Shown piece after piece: positions 35,091-43,893 of a stretch of 64,000 bases of DNA. Each line of letters begins with the position of its first letter. The first letter of the stretch is position 1. The translations under genes and the position numbers were made by a program. The stretch covers positions 147,372,502 through 147,436,501 of the forward strand of contig OZ018329.1 of assembly GCA_963969495.1 (NCBI GenBank), in the 5' to 3' direction. This DNA is from Ceratothoa steindachneri (Eukaryota > Arthropoda > Malacostraca > Isopoda > Cymothoidae). The notes beneath the pieces were generated by a model. That model saw only the letters and a list, made by a program, of their open reading frames with translations. It was not told where the DNA came from and did not search any database.

Positions 35091-35580
35091 ATGGCTTCTG
35101 TGGAGCAGGGACTCCATGATGAGGTTGTGCAACTGAGGCTTGAATTGAGAAAGAAAGTTAGAATGTACAATGTTAAGGAGCATGATTGAAGTGATATGAT
35201 GAGTATGGATGAGAAGACCAAAATGGACAAAAGACAAAGGCAGGTCAACCAAAGGATGCAGAACCTGTATGACATGATGAAGGGGTCAGGACCAACTCCA
35301 GGACCCTCACCCCCTGCTCCGAATCTAGTGGATAAGACTATAGGGAGTGTGTGCAAGTCTAAGAGAAAACAGGATGATTTTAAGTGATAGGAAAGATGGA
35401 GAATGGAACGCACAAGAGGAAGGAAGACTGGGTCAAAGGGAAAACATCTGAAGGTGAGAGGGAAGAGTGTGGACTCTTTGTACTCAGATGAAGGAGAGTG
35501 AAGGTGATTGAGAGTGAAGTGAATGTGGGAAAAGAATTTTGATTAGGGAAGTCCAGAAAGTTGAAAAGTTTAGGTTGCAT
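35091..35580 (+). pseudogene. LTR-retrotransposon gag fragment (copy A)
   Basis: It begins ATGGCTTCTGTGGAGCAG, giving MASVEQGLHDEVVQLRLELR, the same N-terminus as gag copy B at 36799. It then runs through frameshifted sequence parallel to copy B and breaks off at ttaggttgcatagtgg, where LTR sequence begins. No zinc knuckles remain. Confidence 0.75.
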
Positions 35581-36160
35581 AGTGGTGTGGTGGAACGAAT
35601 GTAAGTGTGCGTGTGAAGGGCCATTCTCCCCCCCCCCCTCTGTGCGAGCATTGTGTGAATAACTGGCATTTATTATTTTTTTTTAATTTTTATTGGTTTG
35701 TTTTCTCTTTTCAGAGAAAAGTTAAAAATAGGTTGAAAGCCTAATATTCATGTACGTTTCAAAAGAACACTAGTGAGGAAGAGTTGTCAGATTAAAGATG
35801 ATTTACCGAGTTCGAGCATAGAGTGGAGACTGTGTGAACGTAACCTTGGGACAACAAACTTCTAGCAGAAAGTTGAAAAGTTTAGGCTGCATGGTGGTGT
35901 GGTGGAACGAATGTAAGTGTTCGTGTGAAGGGCCATTCCCCCCCCCCCTCTGTGCGAGCATTGTGTGAATAACTGGCATTTATTATTTATTTATTTTTTT
36001 ATTGGTTTGTTTTCTCTTTTCAGAGAAAAGTTAAAAATAGGTTGAAAGCCTAATATTCATGTACCTTTCAAAAGAACACTAGAGAGGAAGAGTTGTCCGA
36101 TTAAAGATGATTAACCGAGTTTGAGCAGAGTGGAGACAACAAACTTCTAGCAGAAGTTGG
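35555..36160 (+). repeat. 312-bp tandem duplication across a gag/LTR junction
   Basis: The block from about 35555 (cagaaagttgaaaag) to about 35866 is repeated from about 35867 to 36155. Each unit has the end of gag copy A, the LTR start tgtggtggaacg (35586 and 35898), a C-run and the ttttcagagaaaag block. The units differ by a few substitutions and small indels. Confidence 0.88.
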
Positions 36161-36673
36161 AAAGAAGCCGAGGGTGCTTCTACCCCCCCACCCCCACCCT
36201 GATAGGAGGGTTTACATGACCTCTCATTGGAAACCACGACAGCACCAGGTTTCACCACCCCTCATATTGAACCAACAACTATACAGCCTTGCCCACTAAC
36301 TCGCGAGTGATACCCCTATACCCCACTTTGGTTTTAAAAGCATCGTATGGTGTTGATTGAAGTATCTTGTACCGTTCAGTTTTGCTTTTCATTTTTTTGC
36401 ATGCACATTGTTTGACTCAGTACCGATTGGTGTAGTATAAATTTTTTCTCTTCATCCATCAGTATTTTTTTTAGGGAATTTTAGCCTTGTTTGTGGTGTG
36501 CACACATTTTTTCCATTGAATTCTTATAAGAAAATTCAATTTTCTCTGGTAAATATTATTGTAATTTATTTGTGAATACAGGAATGTACATACAATCCAT
36601 TTCATTTCTCCCTTGAGAAATGAAACGGGTTGAACCGATTGGGGTTAGAGTCTAGATTTTTCGACCCACTACA
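35898..36673 (+). repeat. central LTR (LTR B), about 776 bp
   Basis: It starts TGTGGTGGAACG, ends CCACTACA, and is directly followed by a PBS, so it serves as the 5' LTR of the main element. The TG...CA ends fit Ty3/gypsy-like LTRs. A solo copy of the same family lies at 54.16-54.93 kb and a truncated one at 40.79 kb. The short unit at 35586 is a tandem duplicate of its beginning. Confidence 0.85.
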
Positions 36674-36675
36674 TT

Positions 36676-36693
36676 TGGCGCCCGAATAGGGAC
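36676..36693 (+). other. primer-binding site B (tRNA-Lys)
   Basis: tggcgcccgaatagggac lies two bases after the LTR end and is complementary, with one mismatch, to the 3' end of animal tRNA-Lys(UUU). Such a primer is used by many gypsy-like elements and retroviruses. Confidence 0.85.
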
Positions 36694-36798
36694 ACCGAGA
36701 TCTCAAAACCAGGAGTGTGACTGGATTGGATTTCAGTCCACACCCAATTAGAGTGACAGATAGTTGGTTGTTTTTTCTTTTTTTCTAACCCTGGGAGG

Positions 36799-38151
36799 AT
36801 GGCTTCTGTGGAACAGTGCCTCCAGGATGAGATCATGAGACTGAGGCTGGAGTTGAGGCAGAAGGAGGAGGAATGTATGATGTTGAGCGTGATTGAGGGA
36901 TTGAAGAGTGATAAGTTGGCCCCAGGACCCTCGACCCCTGCTCAGACTGAAGAGAATAAGACGAATGGAAGTATGTGGAGTCTAGAGGATAGGATGATTG
37001 TGAGTAATAGGAAGGCCTGAGAATGGAAGAAAGTGGAACACAAGAGAAAAGGGAAAGGATCGGAAGGGAGGGAAGAGTGTGGACTCTTTGTAATCGGATG
37101 AAGAAGAGAGTGATGGTATGATTGGTAGGAGTGAGAGTAAGGGCAGCTTAAATGAGAGTGAAGTGATTGTGGGAAAGGGTATTTTGATAAGGGAGGTGCC
37201 AAAGGTAGATAAGTTTAGGTTGCATGGTGGGAAAAATTCTTCGGATAATTTGAGAGATATTGTAAGTTCAAGTACCTGGAGAATAAGGGATACTGGATGA
37301 ATGTTTGGATGGATAAGTATTAGTTTTTCTGTGAACACAAGTGTGGGGGAACTGAGGTATGATGTGGTGAAGAAGAGATTGATTGGGCAGACAAAATGAA
37401 TGAAAGAGTGTGAAGTATAAAAGGGTGAATGAATTTGAGAAGGCTCGAATAGGGAAGAGTGAAAGTGTGAACATGTATGCACATAGGCATGAGAGTATGG
37501 CAAGAAAGAGGTATGGTGATAATGTGAATGGCTGAATGGGAAAAGAAAGGAGAGAATGAGGCTGACAGGTGAACGGTTGGTGTGGGAGGATGTGTTGGAA
37601 CTGTTGGAAGATGGGTGATTTAGATTTAGCAGTTATTGGGAGGACCTGAGGGCTGCGCCAGCTGGAGTGATGTCGAGCTTCCTGGGTCGGTAGGCTGGTT
37701 GGGCAAATGGAAGGGAACAGACGACTGGTAATCATTTGAATGGATATATGGGGAGCAACCGAGGTATATCCCAGCAAATGAGAGACCGAATGGGGTGAGA
37801 GAGAATGTGGAATGTCGTAGGTGTGGAAGGAAGGGTCATATGTTGGCAGAATGTATGTGGACGTCTGGTGCATGTTTTGGGTGTGGTAAAAAGGGACATA
37901 TGATAAAGGATTGCCAGGAAAGTGTGAAAGAGTGCTTTGAATGTAAAGAAAGAGGCCATTTGAAGAAAGATTGTCTGAAGTTGAATGGTGGAGCGACTGC
38001 TGGGGAAAATATGAAGTATGCTTGTGGGAATTGCAGAAAGGCTGGTCATTATGCGAGGATGTGTCATGACCAGAGGAATCTATGTAGCTATTGTGTAATG
38101 GAAGGTCATTCAAGTGAAAAGTGTTGGATTAGGCTGAGAGTGCAAGTGTGA
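36799..38151 (+). pseudogene. LTR-retrotransposon gag with five CCHC knuckles
   Basis: It starts MASVEQCLQDEIMRLRLELR, a coiled-coil-like, charged N-terminus (36799-37020), and continues through several frame breaks. The last frame (37795-38151) has five consecutive C-X2-C-X4-H-X4-C knuckles: CRRCGRKGHMLAEC, CFGCGKKGHMIKDC, CFECKERGHLKKDC, CGNCRKAGHYARMC and CSYCVMEGHSSEKC. These are nucleocapsid-type RNA-binding motifs. One or two are usual in gypsy-like Gag proteins. The protease that follows shows this is a retroelement rather than a host CNBP-like gene. Confidence 0.82.
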
Positions 38152-38228
38152 ATGGAAAGTCTGAATTGTAAGAGGGGTACCTGGTGAAACATCCTCTGGG
38201 TGCATGAGTGTGAGTAATGCATTGATGA

Positions 38229-38444
38229 GTGTCTAGTAGGAAGTATGGCTGTCTGAGTGTGAAGGTTGAATTTAACAGCATTGAGTGTTTGGCTTTGATA
38301 GATTCTAGATGCAAGACGAGGTTGGTATATAAGGACTTGTATGACAAGCTGAGTGATAAAGCCCTCCTCTCTGAGTGTAAAGGTAGTTTGGTAAGGATTG
38401 GTACTATGAGAGTACCTGTGATTGGAATGATAAAAGTCAGCTAA
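38229..38444 (+). pseudogene. retropepsin-like aspartic protease fragment
   Basis: KVEFNSIECLALIDSRCKTR is the flap-side start of a retropepsin. The catalytic DSG/DTG is changed to DSR, which is expected to disable it. Position after the Gag knuckles fits a gag-PR-pol order. The sequence stops abruptly at about 38445, where the inverted RT segment begins. Confidence 0.7.
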
Positions 38445-38449
38445 TAATT

Positions 38450-39785
38450 GTAGTACCTTTCTTGCTATCCACTCAGTCAGAGGGTTACTCACACCCGAAT
38501 AATCACGAATAAACTTTCACTGAAAGACGATCAAACCCAGAAACAACTTCAGTTCCTTCAGTCACTGCTTTCCTAAACATTCGCACCTTCTCAACATACT
38601 TCGGCGACTTTCGCAACTCCTTCTCACTCACTATATGCCCAAGGAACTTATTTCACAAACCATCCACACTTCACTACTTTCACCTTAACACCAACACTCC
38701 CAACGTTCTCAAAACATTCACCAATCTTATATGCTGTTCAAAACTCTTGGTCAATCAAAATATCTATAAATACAATCATATTCTTACTCACAAATTTACT
38801 CAACACAACATTCATTGTCCGCTGGAAGGCACGGGGAGCATAAGGCAGTCACCGGCAGTCTTTCCTCAGCAATGGGCATCTGGTAATACCCCTGTACCAG
38901 ATCTAGTTTTGTAAACCACTTCACCCATACATACAATACACACACATCGGAAACCTTTTGTTCACCTTTCGATACTCCACACACAGATGCAATCTTCCAT
39001 CCAGCTTACGTACAGGCACAATTGGACTATTCCATGCACTCTCACTTTCTTCAATCACCCCCAATCGCTCTAATTCCACACACTGCTCATCAATCTCATC
39101 AGCAAATGGACGTGGGAAATGTCTCAGCCGCTGATAGATTGGTGTGTCCTTCAGGACAATCTTGAATTCAGGAAGCTTTGCAACCCACAAAATCCAGATT
39201 GCCCTTACTGAGGACCCCCTTTCATTCAAATATCATTTGATACACATCCTCCCTTTCATACTCAGTCAAACATTCATCCAATTCCACAATCCTTTCCATT
39301 TCATTATACGTCCATTCACGGGTCTTTTCATTCGTAACATTTATCTTGACATCTGTGCTATCATCCATACCTACCTCACTGACAGTGTAGAGGTGACCCA
39401 GCACATCGCCAACTTGGATCTCTCTTACATGTCCTTTCACTCTGGGGTCCACCTGCACACATACAAAAGGATCATTCATTCTCATCAAGCCATCAAACAC
39501 ACAATCAACATGCCTTACCTTTAACATGCATCCTTTCTATCCAAATCAGTGCTCTCACCCACATTCAAACTCACATCATTACTCGAACTCATTCTAACAG
39601 GCACCCTTTCAATCTCCATAGCAGTCACCTCAATACCAGTAAACACTACCATCTTTCCCTACATACAACTTATATACCCCATCTTTTACCAATCTATCTC
39701 TCAATCTGATCACCAGCAGGATGCACAACCATACAGTTCACTTTCATAAAATCGCACCATACTCACTAGTCACCTTATCATTCAC
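38450..39785 (-). pseudogene. Ty3/gypsy-like reverse transcriptase segment, inverted inside the element
   Basis: On the minus strand, reading right to left: pre-RT/PR sequence (39.2-39.78 kb), then the RT fingers with FPRPFADEIDEQCVELERLG, AWNSPIVPVRKLDGRLHLCV and EYRKVNK (38.95-39.15 kb). Next is motif A, FTKLDLVQGYYQMPIA (38.87-38.93 kb), then thumb-like KELKLFLGLI and KFIRDYSGVSNPLTEW (38.46-38.56 kb). The FADD/YVDD box is not readable. The segment is opposite in orientation to gag, PR, PPT and LTRs on both sides, so it is an internal inversion or a second copy. Confidence 0.8.
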
Positions 39786-39870
39786 ACTCATCAACATGAG
39801 TGTGAATTTTCTGTGGTTGATAAGGTGAGTAGCGAGTATGGTGTGATTTGGGGGTATGATTTTATGAAAA
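39744..39870. repeat. fold-back junction (imperfect palindrome)
   Basis: The left half (aaatcgcaccatactcacta...cattcacactcat, about 39748-39795) is repeated in inverse orientation on the right (atgagtgtgaat...gagtatggtgtgattt, about 39797-39850) around a spacer of only a few bases. The right half carries on as plus-strand pol-like sequence (GYDFMKMNEAYE). This is the point where the element flips orientation. Confidence 0.8.
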
Positions 39871-40776
39871 TGAATGAAGCATATGAGACTGAAAGAGGCT
39901 GAAGATGTTTAATTGGCATACTCTGACTATATTGAAAGCCAAGATGCTTGAATTGTATGGGAAGAATGTCAGGCGAATAATTGGGTATGTATCCAAGGCT
40001 ATGAATGTGGCAGAGTGAAAGTATTCAACTGTGGTGATAGTGGACCTTGCAGAGAGAGATAAGGTGCATGATGATAAGATGGAGTGTGATAGTATGCATC
40101 TGTCTGGGAAAGAGCTTGTCTTGGTCTTGAGAAGTAGAAAACGTACCAGTGAAAGGAAGAATGTAAGTTCTAATGAAAGTAAGTCTGAGCAGTCTTTCTT
40201 GTATGGGGAAGCTTGAGTGTTTACATAAGCAGGTGAGTAATTCAGCTGGTGTGAGTATACAAGTGAGTGAGCTGCCTGTGGCTGATTTTTCCAGTTTTGG
40301 GGAACAGTATAAATGAGTGTTTGGGCAGAATGAACCTAGTGTAGCTGATTTTTATGGTTTTACAAATGGGAAGGTTAGAGTCAACTTTGATGTGGAGAAT
40401 GAGGAGGTGACAGACTTTTCTGGCTTCTGGTATATTTGCTGAGATTAGAGCGAATGCGAGTGGTCTGTTTTGCAAGTGCACCTTGAGTTGGATGAGAGCT
40501 GTGAGTTAGGAACTGATGAATGGAGGTATGAAGAGTGAAGGTTCTGAATGGAAGAGTATGAAAGAGTTCTGTCAAGAGATGGGAGAGCTAGTGATAAGGC
40601 TAAGAGTATGGTGGATGACATGATCGAGTGACTAGAAAACAGCCAGGACAACTGACCAAGAACTCAGGACAGATTGCTACGTGTAGCCAGGGACCAGTAA
40701 ACAAGTGTGAATGATGGCAGAAGGGCATGATTGAGTAAGGATTGATTGTGTATTATGAATGGCTGTGGTTGAGTGG
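39797..40776 (+). pseudogene. distal pol-like remnant of the LTR element
   Basis: Plus-strand purine-rich sequence continues from the fold-back to the polypurine tract. The first frames resemble the end of a retropepsin (a GYDFMKMNEA block like the family's G-x-D-F-L-x-x-x-A). The rest has scattered acidic frames (40031-40216 and others) with no integrase motif that I can identify. RNase H and integrase appear to be deleted. Confidence 0.5.
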
Positions 40777-40893
40777 CCTAAGGAAGGAGGGGTGTGGTGG
40801 AATGAATGGAGTGTTTATGGGGCCATTCTCCCACCCCTTTTCCAATACCCTCTCCCTCCCTCTGTAAGAATGTGAGTGTGTGAATGGCATCAC
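40777..40893 (+). repeat. polypurine tract and truncated 3' LTR
   Basis: aaggaaggagggg (40777-40789) directly precedes TGTGGTGGAATG, the LTR start, followed by the ggggccattctcccacccc block and gagtgtgtgaatggcat. Similarity to LTR B ends at about 40893. The downstream two-thirds of the LTR are missing. Confidence 0.82.
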
Positions 40894-41400
40894 AAGATTT
40901 AGCTGAAACTGGAAAAACTTTACGCCCAAAATAGCAAATCTGAGTTAGCAACACACTGTAATGATTGACTTGTGTGTTCAGTGTCTTAGCAACGCGAAAA
41001 TATAACATGTAATTGCATAATTACTTCTGAAAGTAGGATTAATTAGGAATTAGTGAATAGGGATAGAACAAAAAGTTTTCATAAAAATATTAAGTGAAAA
41101 ATAATAAAAAAGGAAACTAGCTAAAAACTTATTTACTGATATACTGTAAACAATAACACTAATGGATATAAAACAAGTTAAGTAGTGAAACAAGTGTAAG
41201 CCTACTAGTTTAAGTTAACCAGAGCTATGGAGACAGAGGCATTTGTAGTAAGGTCTTTGTCAGTTAAAAATGTCTGCCTCCAACTGGTGTTTTTATCTTA
41301 CTTATAAATATAATTAAGTCATTGAAAATTGTCTTGAAATTTTCTTCTGGTAGAATGTAATAAATGAATATTCAGCATTTTTATCTGAATTATGTCAAAT
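40894..41400. other. unassigned AT-rich interval
   Basis: No gene or named repeat seen. Confidence 0.4.
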
Positions 41401-41872
41401 AACATTTCTACAAAGAGCTTATATACATACTATCTAGAGAGGGCATTGGGGGACTTAAACCCAACACATTTTGAAGTTTGTTGGCAAAAGCACATAATTA
41501 GCATGGAAAAAATTGGAATTTATAGGAGTCTTTGAAAATTGTATTATGGGTGATCAAAATGTTCCTGATAACTCAATACAAAATGCGAAAAAATAATAAG
41601 AGTATTTGGAAAATTAGCCAAAAAAAATCATTCCATTATTTGGTTATTTTTTGCATTGTGAGTTATCAGGAACATTTTGATCACCCATAATGCAATTTTC
41701 AATGAGTCGATTATAAACTTGTATTTTTTCCATGCTAATTATGTTCTTTTGCCTCCTAGCTTTCATTCGGCAGAACAAAAACTGTGCAATATTTTTACTT
41801 AACGTTCAATAGGCAATGTCCTACCTAGAAGGTATATACATATATATAAGCTCTTTGCATTTCTAGCATTGG
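41401..41872. repeat. foldback element, ~200-bp arms
   Basis: The left arm 41401-41594 (ctacaaagagcttatata...gggtgatcaaaatgttcctgataactca...) and right arm 41646-41872 (...tgagttatcaggaacattttgatcaccca...tatataagctctttgca) are inverted copies around a loop of about 50 bp. Identity is high in the inner 50 bp and lower outside. No coding sequence. It looks like a MITE or foldback transposon. Confidence 0.88.
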
Positions 41873-41879
41873 ATGCACA

Positions 41880-42240
41880 GAGGAGATAGCTTAAGGAGCG
41901 TTTCCTAAACCTTTTTGCCCAAGGTGCATTTTAGAAAAAGCAAAAGTATTACAGTGCACTTTATACAAATTTTTCAAAAATAAGTTTTTATAGTATACAT
42001 ATTAGCAAAGAGTAAAATTAGGAAGATAATTATAAAAATATACTTTGACAAGTATGCATGAACGTTATTTTAGATTCCACACATTTTGAAATAGAATCTA
42101 ACTTTTTACAGCGCATTCAATGACAACCTGGGGGTGCACTAATGTGCCATGGTATACAGTTTGGGAAACACTGGCTTAGTCGATAAAGCACCAAGGCAGA
42201 AGCCTAGGGTTCCCAGTTCGAATCTGCAGGATGGCTAGTA
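41880..42240 (+). repeat. tRNA-like SINE head, split by a hAT MITE
   Basis: If 41897-42173 is removed, the flanks read gatagcttagtcgataaagca ... agttcgaatctgc (split as 41886-41896 and 42174-42232). These are an RNA polymerase III A-box-like tagcttagtcg and a B-box-like gttcgaatc at about 35-bp spacing. The sequence does not form a convincing complete tRNA, so a tRNA-derived SINE is the better call. No SINE tail was identified, because the downstream sequence is hAT-like. Confidence 0.5.
41897..42173. mobile_element. hAT-type MITE, 277 bp
   Basis: The left terminus gagcgtttcctaaacctttt and, in reverse complement, the right terminus cagtgtttcccaaactgtat share the CAG(T/C)GTTTCCCAAAC pattern of hAT non-autonomous elements. 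Flanking gcttaagg and gcttagtc agree in five of eight positions, a weak TSD. It has no coding frame. Confidence 0.65.
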
Positions 42241-42299
42241 TTTTTCAAAGCAATACATGATTGATTTAGGTTGTAGATTCTCCAAGGCTTATAATTTAA

Positions 42300-43185
42300 A
42301 AGCCTCACATGACTCACTCACATCCTGAAATTTTGAAATTTATTGAAGAAAAGAAGCAAATCTATGAATCTTCTAAACACAGCACTTCAACTACTTCAAA
42401 TACAAGTGCTGGAGAAAGTTAAGCCAGGAAATATATGATTCCTCAAGCAATTACAGTCTCAATGACTGCAGCCCAATTTAGAAATGGCATAATTAAATTG
42501 GTAGTGAAAGACTCATTGATTTTGTCAGTGTTTACCGAGCTGGCTATGCAAAGTTTACTTGGAGAAATGCCACAAAAATTTAAAATTAGTTTAGATAGAA
42601 TGAATATTAGTCATTTAATAATAGAAAAGGCAAAGAATGAAAAAAGTTCAAGAAGCAATTGAAAGGTCAATTTATATTCTTTAAAGTTGATGGATGCACA
42701 AGAATAAGAACACTATGCAATCAATATCAGATTTGTTTATAATATAATCATAACTCTTACATTGGCAGTAAAAGAGACGTGCGCTCAAAATACAAGTGAC
42801 TATCTTCAAAAGCTTCTTTCAAAGTATGAAATGGAAAAGCAGTTAGGCATTATTAGTGATAATGCCTCAAATATGATAAAGACTGAAGAGAAGTTAAATG
42901 AAAATGAACAAAAAGATGGTAATATTGGAGCATTTTCTTAACAGATTTCTAATGCTTAAGTTTTTGAAATGGAATCTTCTGAAGAAGTAGATATAGTAAG
43001 ACATTACAGAGAAAATAACCAACTTCACTAGAATTTACTTGCGGTGGGCATACACTGCAGTTGGCAATTAGAGATGGTCTAGCAGAAAAACATACTGCCT
43101 CTCTAATGAGTAAATTGAGGCAGATTGTTCTAGCAGCAAGAAAACCCAAAGTCAAGGAAATCATTAAAAGAAGAGTTGAAAAGTA
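42300..43185 (+). pseudogene. hAT transposase relic
   Basis: Fragments in shifting frames: a spacer after the BED domain (PEILKFIEEKKQIYESSKHS), an N-terminal catalytic-core piece (FRNGIIKLVVKDSLILSVFT ... 42435-42662), the KVDGCTRI block near 42690, SDNASNM (the Asp of the core, near 42860), and CGGHTLQLAIRDGL (the C-x-x-H motif, 43043-43085). Order and spacing fit hAT superfamily transposases. Stops are frequent. The C-terminal dimerisation domain is not present here. Confidence 0.72.
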
Positions 43186-43582
43186 ATTTTAGACCAGGCT
43201 ACCAGATGAGGCAGTATCTATTTAATGATAGAACAGCTACTAGAACTGAAACCTGTACTATGCAACATGCTAAAACCAGAAGTGTTCTGAGACCAAGTGG
43301 GAGATTAGAAACGGTGTTATACCAGCCATATGTATAAACAAAAGAAATTCAAAGTGAAGACTCACCTCTTGGCCAGTTTAAAAGTGAAACGCTCTGATTT
43401 ATTAAGACTAAATTTAAACAGCAGATCTACCCATCAATTTCCAAAATTGAAAAGTTTGATCGCTCATCAAAACTAACCCTCGAATAAACTTTAGTAAACT
43501 ATCCAATATGAGAAAAGTGTCACAAATTCTAGTCGCCAAACTACATAACATACATAACATAACATAACATAACATAATTACA

Positions 43583-43740
43583 CGGATGACAAAAGCCACA
43601 AGGGCCTATCAAAGGTCATCCGACTCCGTCAAAACCCACCCACAAAAAGCACCATCACCAGGGGAAGACAAAATCAAAGTCCCCCACAATATAATATAAC
43701 GGATGACAAAAGCCACAAGGGCTCATCATAGGTCATCCAA
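43583..43740 (-). other. CR1 3' UTR with duplicated stem-loop
   Basis: cggatgac...gtcatccg brackets about 24 bases at 43583-43622 and a near-identical unit (with aaaagccacaagggc inside) at 43700-43738. Each can fold into a 7-8 bp stem. The unit nearer the tail sits directly next to the (TTATG)n repeat. Confidence 0.8.
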
Positions 43741-43893
43741 GTCAAGCGGCCTCTTTTTCAAGGCACCCAAACTCCCAGGAAAACTACATCCAGAGGATTG
43801 CATCCAGAAACAAGGGTATCACCAATCAAGGCTTGTCAAGAACTAAATCATGCAGCTATAGATATATACAAACAATATTAATATATACAAAAC

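Noticed and set aside
34964..36693. Endogenous retrovirus of the vertebrate type because of the tRNA-Lys primer site
   Set aside because: tRNA-Lys priming is shared by gypsy-like elements, RT motifs are gypsy-like, and no envelope gene is visible.
37268..38113. 281-codon minus-strand ORF, Ser/His/Pro-rich
   Set aside because: It is the complement of the purine-rich gag region with five zinc knuckles. Composition explains its openness.
37795..38151. Host CNBP-like zinc-knuckle gene
   Set aside because: It lies after an LTR, PBS and gag start and is followed by a retropepsin-like motif, so a retroelement nucleocapsid is the better explanation.
42171..42240. A functional tRNA gene
   Set aside because: A-box and B-box are present, but the A-box is split by a MITE and no cloverleaf with acceptor stem can be formed.
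43542..43622. CRISPR-like repeat array (two repeats with a spacer, plus short tandem repeats)
   Set aside because: Only two hairpin units occur, in a eukaryotic LINE 3' UTR. The short repeats are the LINE tail.
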